DNA of 64,000 bases. Origin: JAPPHA01 sp963664045 (lineage in GTDB: Bacteria > Pseudomonadota > Alphaproteobacteria > Rhodobacterales > Rhodobacteraceae). Location: the NCBI GenBank assembly GCA_963664045.2, contig CAXXGT010000017.1:336625-400624 (forward strand). The letters are read 5' to 3'. Below, piece after piece: positions 18,357-27,494 of the stretch. Under the pieces are notes generated by a model. It worked only from the letters and a program-made list of their open reading frames with translations, was not told the DNA's origin and did not search any database. The translations under genes and the position numbers were made by a program. Each line of letters begins with the position of its first letter. Position 1 is the first letter of the stretch.

Positions 18357-18643
18357 CTCGGGGTCTCCACGAGTTTTTCCATAATCACTTCGAAGGATTG
18401 CCAGCCGGGTTGGTAGCTCAATTCGCCAGGCCGCGGCTCGAGCGGAGAGAACTGAATGGCGCGCCATCCGTCGCGCAATGCATCCAATCCCGTTGCATAA
18501 GGCGGCTCATCCTCGTCACCGGATACAGGCGGCGTGTCCGTGTCGCCGTCGTACCGTGTCCACCCGACGACGGGGGAGTCGAGTGCAGAATTCTGGAGGT
18601 ACAGGATGAGCAGTTTCTGACGCAATTCGATCTCCTTGACCAT
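18353..18643 (-). CDS. Small protein of unknown function, first gene of the PhyH unit
   Basis: A 96-residue acidic protein beginning MVKEIELRQKLLILYLQNSA. It is not recognised. Features seen: VVGWTRYDGDTDTP, a D/E-rich central loop and GWRAIQFSPLEP, with no signal peptide or membrane span. It overlaps the PhyH-like gene by four bases (ATGA-type coupling), so it is probably translated. A perfect 14-bp palindrome lies 9 bp upstream of its start, which marks this as the first gene of a regulated unit. In-frame codons further upstream would run through that palindrome. Confidence 0.6.
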   Translation of the reverse strand: MVKEIELRQKLLILYLQNSALDSPVVGWTRYDGDTDTPPVSGDEDEPPYATGLDALRDGWRAIQFSPLEPRPGELSYQPGWQSFEVIMEKLVETPR

Positions 18644-18647
18644 ACAG

Positions 18648-18671
18648 TTTGTGCACGCGCGTGCATACAAA
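18648..18671. promoter_or_regulatory. Candidate LacI-family operator upstream of the small gene and PhyH
   Basis: The core TGCACGCGCGTGCA (18652-18665) is a perfect 14-bp palindrome, flanked by TTTG and TACAAAA. Symmetry, CpG centre and position just upstream of the first gene of a transcription unit fit a LacI-family operator. It shares the half-site GCGTGCA with the element at 16308, although the spacing between half-sites differs by two bases. Confidence 0.55.
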
Positions 18672-18945
18672 ATACAGGCCTGGAGTGCCCAATACAAGAT
18701 TCAACGAGAGTAAATCAGAAAAGCGCAAAACCCGCTTCTGCTTACGCGGAGAGACAAGAAAAGACTGCACCGGTTGCAATTGTGCGACGTTCGACGCGTT
18801 GATCAATTCCATCCTGAATGGTTCGACGGCACAGCAGGACAGTATGTGGAATTGGACTTGAGGAGGTGTCGTGCCGGTTGTGTTCGATTCCAAACTCCGA
18901 ATCGTGTTTGTCATCAGGACCTCGATGTGTTCTGCCCAGGGTGAA

Positions 18946-19119
18946 CGGATTTTTTCGAAGCGCAAGCCGACGGGTGAGCCGGTGTTCGGGACCAGCAAGG
19001 CTGCCCTTTATCCTGGGCAATTCAGCCGGCGCGGCATCGCGGCCGTTCGGGGCGTGTGGAGCCTGGTCTGCAGGGCTTGGAACCTGAAGCGGATGCACAG
19101 GCTGATCAACAGCGCTTGA
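18946..19119 (+). pseudogene. IS1182-type transposase C-terminal remnant
   Basis: The plus-strand frame ends GEPVFGTSKAAL, FSRRGIAAVRGVWSLVC and RAWNLKRMHRL before a stop at 19119. This is the conserved tail of IS1182/IS5-superfamily transposases (VEPVFG, then RG--KVRGEW-L-C then NL-K). The catalytic part is missing. The surrounding 18700-19380 holds no other gene I can support, so this debris separates two parts of what may have been one catabolic operon. Confidence 0.6.
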
Positions 19120-19384
19120 GCAGCACGACAACCTCTGCGCACCTTGTGAAAGGGACATGTGCTGATTTCATCCGGACATTCTGGCCGGCCGGGCCGTCTT
19201 GGAAGTGTGACCGGTCGGCGAAACGGACTTGATGACTTGCCGCGGTTCGCCAATGCACTCCGATCCGACACCTATACGCGCCATCATGCATGATGGACCC
19301 CGGTCCAACTGCCGGTATCCCAACAGGCTCCTGGCTACTTGTCCTCCCCGGAACGGCTTCGGAATTGCAGGATTCAATTCGAGT

Positions 19385-20416
19385 TCATGTGATTTCGCCG
19401 TCATGAACCTCGCAAGAAACGGGCAAACCCGCCTTTTGGGACTCGCTGGCTCGTTGTGCGATCAGTGACGCCATGTAGCCGTCGATGAGATTCGGCCTGA
19501 CTGCATCGCCACTGCTGACGGCATCGAGAAATGCGGTATCCTGGATGAAATAGGCCTCGGGATAACGGGCAAACCAGTCGGGTGAGATCGGACCGCGATG
19601 CAGGCCGCCGGCATTTTCGTAGAACACCGATGGCTCGGCGGGATTGGCAACAGTCAGACGGCCGCCTGCGCCAAAGGCTTCGACGCGCTGGTCGTAACCG
19701 TAACTCGTGCGCCAACTGTTCTGGATGACGACCTGCTGTCCGTGCGCTCCACGCATTATCGTGGTCGCCGTGTCGATATGACCCACACTGGCATAGCGTG
19801 GATTGATCATGGCGCCGCCGAGGCACATGAGCTCGCAGATCTCGTCATCGAGCAACCAGCGTGTCAAATCGAAATCGTGGGTTGCTGTCTCGAATAGCAA
19901 GCCGGCTGACTTGTCGAGTGATTCAACTGACGGGGCGGAAAAATCCCGACTGACGATTCGCAGTTGTTCAATTTCGCCGATATCTCCTGCCAGGATGCGT
20001 CGTTTCAGCTCCGCCATATGCGGGTCAAAACGACGATTGTAACCCACTTGTATGCGACCTGCGAAAGGTTTCAGTGCCGGCATGGCGGCTTCGATGATTG
20101 CCATGTCGTGCCCCAATGGTTTCTCACAGAACACATAGGCTCCACTTGGAACGATCCGCACCAGTTGTTCCACATGTGCTGCTGCCGGCGTGACAACAAA
20201 GACTGCATCAAACATGCTTGAGGACAACGCCTCATCCAGCGGCAGCCATTCGACCCCGAGTTCGCCTGCCAGTTTTCGGGCGCGCGAGGGGTCGACATCG
20301 CAAAGGCCGAGGCTGGACACGTTGGAATGCCTGAGAATGGACTGGCCGTGAAGCCTTCCCATGCCGCCGCATCCGACGAGGCAGACACTGAGCCCGCGTT
20401 TCTCAACCGGGGACAT
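19385..20416 (-). CDS. Gfo/Idh/MocA family NAD(P)-dependent oxidoreductase
   Basis: A 343-residue dehydrogenase. The Rossmann motif is VCLVGCGGMGRLHG near residue 10, followed by VFVVTPAAAHVE and the family lysine in FCEKPLGHD; the C-terminal domain has QVGYNRRFDP and ETATHDFDLTRWLL. It resembles inositol 2-dehydrogenase/scyllo-inositol dehydrogenase types. ATG 20416 overlaps the IolE-like gene by 14 bp and has AGGA 8 nt upstream. Together with that neighbour it suggests cyclitol or sugar-acid oxidation. Confidence 0.9.
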   Translation of the reverse strand: MSPVEKRGLSVCLVGCGGMGRLHGQSILRHSNVSSLGLCDVDPSRARKLAGELGVEWLPLDEALSSSMFDAVFVVTPAAAHVEQLVRIVPSGAYVFCEKPLGHDMAIIEAAMPALKPFAGRIQVGYNRRFDPHMAELKRRILAGDIGEIEQLRIVSRDFSAPSVESLDKSAGLLFETATHDFDLTRWLLDDEICELMCLGGAMINPRYASVGHIDTATTIMRGAHGQQVVIQNSWRTSYGYDQRVEAFGAGGRLTVANPAEPSVFYENAGGLHRGPISPDWFARYPEAYFIQDTAFLDAVSSGDAVRPNLIDGYMASLIAQRASESQKAGLPVSCEVHDGEIT

Positions 20417-21326
20417 GATCTGGGTTCCTGTCAAAAGGAATGGCAAGGCGTTCCAGTAGTCCGGAAATGTGCGAAAACCCGGTTTTCGCCATGGTTAGGG
20501 GTGGCGCCTTCACGGGGTCCTGTTCTGCTTCGACCACGAGCCAGCCATCGTAGCCGTGTTCAGCAATTTTCCCGATCAGAGGGCCGTAGTCCAGGTCACC
20601 GTCTCCCGGTACCGTGAAGACACCCTCATGTACCGCTTCATTAAATGTCTGCCTGTGTGGGTCGAGGGTGTCGAAGACAGATCTGCGAATATCCTTGAGG
20701 TGAATATGGGATATCCGGTTCCACCACCTATCCATTACGACCCTGTAGTCGCCTCCTGCCATTGCCACGTGACCGGTGTCGAGAAGAAGGCGAAGCGGCT
20801 CACCTGCAGCGGACATCAATCGATCAATCTCGTCCACGGTTTCCACCGGCATCATTACATGGGGATGATAGACCAGTTGCAGACCCGATTCATTCACACG
20901 ACTTGCGAAGTCCGTCACGCGCCGTGCGTAAACTTGCAGGTCAAGTCCATCCAGGGGTGGCGTCTGTGCAAGTACCGCCGCAGAACCTCCAACCGGTCCG
21001 GCTGCGCACTCCCCGTAGACCATTACATGGCACCCAAGCGCCACGAGGTGTTTTACCATTGGCAACGCTTCCGGCCATTCATCCTCGACAGACCGCCCAG
21101 CAAGGAATCCGGAATACCAGGACGTGACCGGCTCAAGTCCGCAACTTGCAAGGGTCGCGATGACGGTCTCGGGCTGTTTGGGAAATTTCCGACCCAGTTC
21201 AACGCCGGTGAACCCGGCCTGTGCCGCTTCGGAAATGCACGTTTCGTAACAGATGTCGTCGCCGAGTTCCAATATCGCTTCGTTGGTCCAACTCAAGGGA
21301 CTGATGCCAAGTTTCATTTTGTTCAT
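20403..21326 (-). CDS. IolE-like inosose dehydratase / sugar phosphate isomerase-epimerase
   Basis: A 307-residue TIM-barrel protein of the AP endonuclease 2-like superfamily. It opens MKLGISPLSWTNEA with LGDDICYETCISEAAQAGF and GVELGRKFP, close to the opening of myo-inosose-2 dehydratase (IolE). Later metal-site motifs are VYHPHVMMPVETVDEIDRL, LLLDTGHVAMAGGD, SHIHLKDIR and VEAEQDP. ATG 21326 was chosen; a second ATG lies at 21317. It is the first gene of a two-gene unit with the Gfo/Idh/MocA enzyme. Specific substrate unproven. Confidence 0.82.
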   Translation of the reverse strand: MNKMKLGISPLSWTNEAILELGDDICYETCISEAAQAGFTGVELGRKFPKQPETVIATLASCGLEPVTSWYSGFLAGRSVEDEWPEALPMVKHLVALGCHVMVYGECAAGPVGGSAAVLAQTPPLDGLDLQVYARRVTDFASRVNESGLQLVYHPHVMMPVETVDEIDRLMSAAGEPLRLLLDTGHVAMAGGDYRVVMDRWWNRISHIHLKDIRRSVFDTLDPHRQTFNEAVHEGVFTVPGDGDLDYGPLIGKIAEHGYDGWLVVEAEQDPVKAPPLTMAKTGFSHISGLLERLAIPFDRNPDHVPG

Positions 21327-22225
21327 GACGGAATTTGCCTGAATCGTTGCATGTGCTGGGCTCCATTTGAAAATCATGCGTAGGTGGTTGCTGTTGCAGA
21401 GGCAAGACAACATCCCAATTCGGGTTGTGCGGGGTAAACCTGGAGATGGAAAACCACCTGGAGAGTGTCGAGACGGACACGCTCGCACTCCGCGTCGAGG
21501 CGACCAGGACCGGCGTTCCGCTGGAGTCGTTGTCGATCACGCGCCGGTTCGCGGCATGCTTCAAACGATGGCAGACGGTGGCGGACAGCCAGTCTGCCCG
21601 CGATCGCGAATCGGCGCTCTTGCCCTCCTCCCGTACCGCCGGACATGTGCGGGGTCCACATCGTTTCCATGCCCGGATCTGCTGGGCCGGAGGTGCCAAA
21701 CATCGTCCCCGCGGGACCGCAGCCCGAGCCAAAATCGAGGATGATATGCGCACGCCGTGCGGCGATCATTGCTCCGCTGCGGTCTCGGCGCGGGTGATGT
21801 TGACGTGGTCACCGGCCTGCAGATCGTAGCGCGTGCCAGGCTTGTGACAGGCGAAAGTGCAGGCGGTCATCGGAGTCTCGAATCCGACCCCCTCCCCCTG
21901 TACCCATCACGGTAGTTCCAGTGCGGCGGGATAGTGTCGAGGTTGAGGTCTTGTTCCAAAGCTCAGGTCGCAGAGGGGGCGCCGCCAGGCGCATTCAGCT
22001 TCGATGGACCGCCTGCAATCATGGACGTCTCGTCCCTCGTGGACGGGCCGAGCCAAGGAATCGGGAGCAGCCAAGAGCCCCTGCGCCGTGAACACCTGGG
22101 GGGGACCCGTGCCCCGGTTCCTGGCCATGATGGACGCCCCGCGGGGAGTTTGCGCCGCGAGCGCCAGTGCAGGGATCGGAAGGCATCATGGCGGTCCGTG
22201 AACCCCAACCGGAAAAAGGAACGCC
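21327..22225. other. Intergenic stretch with short gene debris
   Basis: About 900 bases upstream of the iolE-like gene. On the minus strand at about 21778-21880 a 34-codon frame begins MTACTFACHKPGTRYDLQ and stops; it looks like the tail of a lost gene I cannot identify. Nothing else is convincing. Bases just before 22226 are the 5' flank of an IS110 remnant. Confidence 0.4.
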
Positions 22226-22558
22226 ATGAATGATCTCGAACGGTTTGCCGGTGTCGACCGGGGTTCCGAAAATCACCAGGTCTGTGTCACAGGCTGCACT
22301 GGCGTGGTGTTCGGAGAACGGGTCTTTCGTCACGGCGGCGCCGGCCTTGCCGAGATGGCCGACTGGATTGCCGCGACGGCCGGGGCCGAGCCGCATGTCA
22401 CGGGGATCGCGATCGAGGTCCCCCACGGTCCCGTCGTCGAGACGCTGATGGAACGCGGCTTCCTGGTCCATTCCATCAATCCCAAGCATCTCGACCGTTT
22501 CCGCGATCGCTTCTCGCCCGCCGATGCCCTGCACAGCGATGCCCATGCCTACCGGCGC
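22226..22558 (+). pseudogene. IS110-family transposase, N-terminal fragment
   Basis: The frame MNDLERFAGVDRGSENHQVC gives the first catalytic D of the DEDD RuvC-like domain (GVDRGS), then TGIAIEVPHGPVVETLMERG (E), NPKHLDRFRDRFSPADALHSD. The match stops where RDA--LA--LR would continue. It is cut by the fragment at 22576, so the element is dead. Confidence 0.7.
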
Positions 22559-22575
22559 ATCGATATTGCAGTCCG

Positions 22576-22738
22576 GGATCCTGCATTGCCTGAGGGCAAG
22601 GGATTGCAAGGCGTGTTGTCTGATGCACCGGTAGATGATTGCAGGATGAACATTGAAGGTTCCTGCAACGTCGCTGACCGGGTTTCCGTCTTCAACTGGC
22701 TGGTGGGAAGGTCCCTGTTTGAATTTTGCGCGGGACAT
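22576..22738 (-). pseudogene. Helix-turn-helix fragment (resolvase tail or IS orfA type)
   Basis: The minus frame begins MSRAKFKQGPSHQPVEDG and continues SDVAGTFNVHPAIIYRCIRQ, a helix-turn-helix of the type at the C-terminus of serine resolvases and in IS3-type orfA. It abuts the IS110 fragment and has no catalytic part. Confidence 0.45.
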
Positions 22739-23166
22739 TTCGGCATCCGCCCGCCTGTCCGGCTCCGGCCAGGCGTCTCGCATTCGCCTTCGAGCCGGGC
22801 AATAGGCGGCAGAATATTTTTCGGTATGTGGTAGTCTCGCTCACGCGGTCGGGCCTTCGGCACAAGGTTCGTTTGGTGACGGGAAATCAGCACTTTCCCG
22901 TCGCACGCACATTGCACGAATTGCCTGAACTGTCAGGGAATCACCCCGGGGCCAGATCACGCGTTCCCGAACCCCGCGACCCGTGAAATCGATCGGAAAC
23001 CGGCGGCGTGACGGCGCCGTCAAACCATCGATATACGCCCCTTTCTTGCCATGCAGGGCCTCGCGCGTGACGGGAGAGGAAACCAGAAGTAACAATTGTT
23101 CTTGTTTTGTTCAGATCCTGGTGTAAGATCGTCCTGGATGTTGGAGGCGCGATCTTGTCAGTCCAC

Positions 23167-24270
23167 ATGGACGCCGGTTGTAAAAATCCGATCCGGGTTC
23201 AGCGTGGCCGCGGAGCCGTTTCGAACCGGACATCCCGGTACGAAAGCGATGACCGGGTGCCTTTCGACGATGGTTGGGAGAGCGAGGCGGAATGTCATGA
23301 TCCGGTCAGGACAACGGTTACGGATGAACCGGCGCGGACCATAATTACACGAAACACGTCGCCCGATCTCGGATTCGATCGCTCGATCAACCCGTATCGA
23401 GGTTGCGAGCATGGATGTGTCTATTGCTACGCACGCCCGACGCACGCGTTTCTTGGTCTTTCCCCCGGGCTGGACTTCGAGACCCGGCTGTTCGCCAAAC
23501 CGGACGCCGCCGGGTTGTTGAGGACCGAACTGTCGAAGCCGGCGTATCGACCGCGGTCGATCGCGATTGGGACGAACACCGATCCGTATCAGCCGATCGA
23601 GAGAGACCGGGAAATCATGAGAAGTATTCTGGAAGTGCTCGAGGAAACAGCACACCCGGTCGGGATTGTCACAAAGAGTGGAAACGTCATGCGCGACGCC
23701 GACATACTCGGGAGGATGGGCCGGAAGGGCATCGCGAGAGTCGCCGTTTCGATGACGACACTTGACCATCGATTGTCCAGGTCAATGGAGCCGCGCGCAT
23801 CGTCCCCCGGAAGGCGACTGCTTGCACTTCGCCAGCTGGCGGAAGCCGGTTGTCCTGCCGGTGTCATGGTTGCACCGGTGATTCCGGGACTCAACGATCA
23901 TGAAATCGAAGGGATTCTGGTCGCGGCTGCCGAAGCCGGGGCAAGTTTCGCCGGTTATGTCGTCATCAGGCTTCCACTGGAAGTGCGCGAACTGTTCAGC
24001 GAATGGCTGGAAGTCGCCCACCCCGGAAAGGCGAAACGGGTGTTGCGGTCCGTGCGGGAACTTCATGGCGGAAAAGACAGGAATCTGGAGTTCGGCGCGC
24101 GGCTCAGGGGGCGGGGGATTACCGCGAAACTCATTTCGGAACGTTTCCGGAAGGCATGCGGAAGGGCCGGTCTCGAGAGAAGGCCGGACCCGCTCAGGAC
24201 AGACCTCTTTCGCGCTCCGGGATCGCGAGAGCATCCGCAGCGTGAACTCCCCTTGTTCACCAGGACTTGA
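23167..24270 (+). CDS. PA0069-family radical SAM protein
   Basis: A 367-residue radical SAM enzyme related to spore photoproduct lyase-like proteins. The [4Fe-4S] cluster motif CEHGCVYCYARPTHAFLG follows DRSINPYRG. Other family motifs are IGTNTDPYQPIER, VGIVTKSGNVMRD, ARVAVSMTTLD and MVAPVIPGLNDHE. The biological substrate of this family is not established. ATG 23167 was chosen; the frame opens 20 codons earlier without family likeness, and no clear ribosome-binding site is visible for either. Confidence 0.9.
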   Translation: MDAGCKNPIRVQRGRGAVSNRTSRYESDDRVPFDDGWESEAECHDPVRTTVTDEPARTIITRNTSPDLGFDRSINPYRGCEHGCVYCYARPTHAFLGLSPGLDFETRLFAKPDAAGLLRTELSKPAYRPRSIAIGTNTDPYQPIERDREIMRSILEVLEETAHPVGIVTKSGNVMRDADILGRMGRKGIARVAVSMTTLDHRLSRSMEPRASSPGRRLLALRQLAEAGCPAGVMVAPVIPGLNDHEIEGILVAAAEAGASFAGYVVIRLPLEVRELFSEWLEVAHPGKAKRVLRSVRELHGGKDRNLEFGARLRGRGITAKLISERFRKACGRAGLERRPDPLRTDLFRAPGSREHPQRELPLFTRT

Positions 24271-24608
24271 CGGCAACCTCGGAGCCGGCATCTGCGTCCC
24301 CGTGGTTCAGGCAAGGGTTCGATTCCAGGGTACCCGGTACCCGGCTGAACTTGCGTTCACGGGCGGGAAATGACCGGCAGGGAGCGCCCTGACCACCGAG
24401 GTCCGAAGCTGCCGAAGGATTTGGCGTTTCATCGCCCGGCATTTGGGTTAGATTGCAGCGGCATGCAACGAGGCCGCTGTGGCCGGGTGGCGCGATCATT
24501 CGAACGGTGCGATGGTCGAACTGTTGATACATTCGGATCACGCGAAACGATGGGGCCGACGCCGTAAGGCGGTCGAAACGGCTTATCGTGCCTGGTCTTG
24601 GTGACGCG

Positions 24609-25682
24609 ATGACCCAGGCGGACTTTCGGCCAATTGCGAATAAGCAGGACGTTCCGAACGAAATCTGGCAGGCAGGCGTTCTCCAGGATGTGTCCCGTTC
24701 GTTCGCGTTGACAATTCCGATGCTCCCGCCGCAATTGCAGACCGTCGTGGGGACTGCGTATCTCCTTTGCCGAATTGCCGACACGATCGAGGACGACCCG
24801 GAGTTGCCGGAAACCAGCAAGAGCGAATTCCTCGAGAGGTTCTCGGACGTCGTCGAAGGAGAGGCATCGTCGAAAGGCTTCTCGAACCTCGTCGTTCCCA
24901 TGCTGTCGAACTCCGCCCCCGAAGCCGAAAGGACCCTCGTTGCCAACACGCAAAGGGTCATGTCGATCAATTCGACCTTTTCGGCCGCGCAAAGGGCTAT
25001 CCTTGCCCGCTGCGTTCGCGTCATGTCGGCCGGCATGGCGGAGTTTCGCCAGGTCACCGGGCTGTCCGGACTTGAAGACGTGCGGCACATGCAACGTTAC
25101 TGTTACGTTGTCGCCGGTTGCGTTGGGGAAATGCTGACCGAACTGTTTTGCGAATACTCCGGGACCATCGCACGTAACCGAGACCGAATGATGCAGCATG
25201 CCATTGCGTTCGGGGAGGCTCTCCAGATGACGAACATTCTTCAGGATGTCTGGGAAGACCGCCAGCGCGGAGAGTGCTGGTTGCCGAGAGACGTCTTCGA
25301 CAAGGCCGGGCTGGAACTGCGCTCCCTGAATCCTGACATGCAACCGGATCCGCCGTTCGGGAACGCGATAACCGAATTGGTTTCACATGCTGGCGATCGC
25401 CTCGAAAAATCGCTGGAGTACAGCCTGATGATCCCGTCGAGCGAAACCGGGATCCGGAAATTCTGTCTGACGTCGCTGGTGATGTCGGTTCTGACTCTGC
25501 GGCGGATACTCTCACAGAAGGGGTATACGAGCAGGACGGAAGTGAAAATCTCGCGACCGAAGGTGGCGGCGCTCGTGTTCTTTCTCAATCGCTCCGCCGG
25601 CCACGACCGGATGCTCAGGTCAGTGTTCTCGTTGCTTGTGAAACGACTGCGTGCGCGGGAACTGGCACCGTTGTCCGCCTGA
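24609..25682 (+). CDS. Squalene/phytoene synthase family protein
   Basis: A 357-residue all-alpha prenyl synthase. Two aspartate-rich motifs are present: RIADTIEDDPEL near residue 60 and LQMTNILQDVWEDRQRGE near 220, with the YCYVVAGCVGEMLTELF helix between. This organisation fits head-to-head condensation of two farnesyl or geranylgeranyl diphosphates at the membrane; the VGEMLTELF region is more like squalene than phytoene synthases. No hopanoid or carotenoid gene lies nearby. ATG 24609 was preferred to GTG 24588. Confidence 0.88.
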   Translation: MTQADFRPIANKQDVPNEIWQAGVLQDVSRSFALTIPMLPPQLQTVVGTAYLLCRIADTIEDDPELPETSKSEFLERFSDVVEGEASSKGFSNLVVPMLSNSAPEAERTLVANTQRVMSINSTFSAAQRAILARCVRVMSAGMAEFRQVTGLSGLEDVRHMQRYCYVVAGCVGEMLTELFCEYSGTIARNRDRMMQHAIAFGEALQMTNILQDVWEDRQRGECWLPRDVFDKAGLELRSLNPDMQPDPPFGNAITELVSHAGDRLEKSLEYSLMIPSSETGIRKFCLTSLVMSVLTLRRILSQKGYTSRTEVKISRPKVAALVFFLNRSAGHDRMLRSVFSLLVKRLRARELAPLSA

Positions 25683-25905
25683 ATTGACCCGATGATCGGC
25701 CCAGCAGGGGTGTTTCGACATCTCACGACATGAGCTGCAAACGTCTGCCGGCGTCAGGGTTCGCCCGGCTTTGACTGGTGCTGGTGCAATTCGATGCAGG
25801 CAGGTTCGTTCGGGCATTCGGGATCACCGAATCCGGCCGCACCCAGGCTGGCCGGGCAAGCGGCCATGCGTTGCTTGACGGGAGGAAAGGTCCTGCGTGA
25901 AGCTG

Positions 25906-26235
25906 TCAGTTCTTGTGGAGATCGAAAGAGTAGTCGCCGTTCTTGCCCATGGGGCCAAAAAACCTCTGGACTTCAGGATGATCGACGGGATCGCCGCTCT
26001 TGTCTTTCACCAGGTTCTGCTCGGAGACGTAGGCGATGTAGTACGACGTGTCGTTCTCCGCGAGCAGATGGTAGAACGGCTGTTCCTTCTTTGGACGGAT
26101 TTCCTCGGGGATCGCCTCCAGCCACTCATCCGTACTCGAAAACGTCGGGTCAACATCGAAGATGACACCCCGAAAGGGAAACTTCCGGTGCCGCACCACC
26201 TGTCCAATCGTAAACTTGGCGCTCGCCGTTTCCAT
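25906..26235 (-). CDS. hspQ: Heat shock protein HspQ (hemimethylated DNA-binding YccV family)
   Basis: A 109-residue protein of full family length. It opens AKFTIGQVVRHRKFPFRGV, then VIFDVDPTFSSTDEWLEAIP, PFYHLLAENDTSYYIAYVSE and NLVKDKSGDPVDHPEV, which is diagnostic for HspQ. In enterobacteria HspQ influences Lon specificity and DnaA stability. It is divergent from the AEC transporter gene with about 100 bp between, which must hold both promoters. Confidence 0.95.
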   Translation of the reverse strand: METASAKFTIGQVVRHRKFPFRGVIFDVDPTFSSTDEWLEAIPEEIRPKKEQPFYHLLAENDTSYYIAYVSEQNLVKDKSGDPVDHPEVQRFFGPMGKNGDYSFDLHKN

Positions 26236-26336
26236 TCCTCGATCCGCCCTTTTGCCTCGGTCGCCAGCCCGGGCCTGTTACTATATGTGGACACATCTTG
26301 CCGGGGATGCAAGGGCAGAAGAAAAAGTGTCGGCCG

Positions 26337-27224
26337 ATGAACGTCATTGCAACAGTCCTGCAGATCGTGACACCGGTTTTCGTGCTGGCGGGAATTGGCT
26401 ACATCTGGGTGCGCGCCGGGTTCGAATTCCGGGTCGAGTTTGTCACCCGGCTGGCCATGACGCTGGCCATTCCCTGCCTGATTTTCGAATCCCTGGTCAG
26501 GACGGAAATCCGCACAGAGGATCTGGCTGCGACGATGTGGGCCTGTTGCGTCGGCTACGGGCTGTTGACCGTCGCCTTTTTTGCCCTGGTCAGGCTGGCG
26601 GGGCTGGACATCCGGACTTACCTGTCGCCGCTCACTTTCGGCAACACCGGTAATCTCGGACTGCCGCTCGCCTATTTCGCCTTTGGTCAGGAAGGGTTGG
26701 ACTACGCCATCATCTCCTTTGCCTTCATGACGGTCTATTCGTTTACCTTTGGAGTCTGGATCGTTGCCGGTGGCGGCTCCGTTCTGAAACTGTTTTACGA
26801 ACCCATGGTTCCGGCGGCCCTGCTGGGCGCGGCCTTCGTCATCCTGGATTGGGATGCTCCCCAACTGGTTCTCAATACGCTCGAACTGATCGGCCAGATG
26901 GCCATTCCTCTCATGCTCATCACGCTTGGCGTCGCATTGGCGCGGCTGAAGATGTCGAGGCTGCGGTTGACGCTGTCGTTGTCGGTGGTCCGGGTCATCA
27001 TCTGCGTTGCGGTTGCGGTGCTGGCCGGAAGTCTGTTCGGCCTGACCCGCGTGCCCCTTGCGGTACTCGTTCTGCAACTATCGACGCCGGTTGCCGTATC
27101 GGCCTATTTGGTGGCCGAAAAGTACGGGGCGAACGCGGACGAGGTCGCCGGGTTCATCATCGTCTCGACCTTGTTGTCGGTCGTCACGATACCGTTGACA
27201 CTGGCGTTCCTTGTCGTCCTGTGA
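26337..27224 (+). CDS. AEC (auxin efflux carrier) family transporter
   Basis: A 295-residue inner-membrane protein with about nine or ten hydrophobic spans, beginning MNVIATVLQIVTPVFVLAGI. Family features are RLAMTLAIPCLIFESL in the second span region, SPLTFGNTGNLGLPLAYFAF in the middle and the C-terminal LQLSTPVAVSAYLVAEKYG. Related proteins carry malonate, malate or other small acids; the substrate here is unknown. ATG 26337 was chosen over the frame opening 13 codons earlier because it begins directly with the first span. Confidence 0.9.
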   Translation: MNVIATVLQIVTPVFVLAGIGYIWVRAGFEFRVEFVTRLAMTLAIPCLIFESLVRTEIRTEDLAATMWACCVGYGLLTVAFFALVRLAGLDIRTYLSPLTFGNTGNLGLPLAYFAFGQEGLDYAIISFAFMTVYSFTFGVWIVAGGGSVLKLFYEPMVPAALLGAAFVILDWDAPQLVLNTLELIGQMAIPLMLITLGVALARLKMSRLRLTLSLSVVRVIICVAVAVLAGSLFGLTRVPLAVLVLQLSTPVAVSAYLVAEKYGANADEVAGFIIVSTLLSVVTIPLTLAFLVVL

Positions 27225-27494
27225 TCAGTGTCTGCGGTGCGAGAACAGCAACAATTCCGGTGATCATCCCCGGGTTGACGGGCAGTCCCGAGACCTTGAG
27301 CCTGGGAACAGGTCAAGATGACGGTGTGTTCACGAAACGCAGGGACGATTGTTGCGGCCAGACGTGTTATTGATTGACGCCTCGCCGGAATGGCGCGAAA
27401 AGACATGCATTCGTCGCCGGAGTTCGCGCCCGAACCTGTGCCGCTTGGGAATTCGGGCGCCGTTCGGAGTCAAACTGTCCTTGGGAAGCAAGCC

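Noticed and set aside
18410..18440. Possible tRNA-like start (TGGTAGCTCAATTCG)
   Set aside because: No matching acceptor stem, anticodon arm or T-loop follows, and the bases code for the small protein at 18353.
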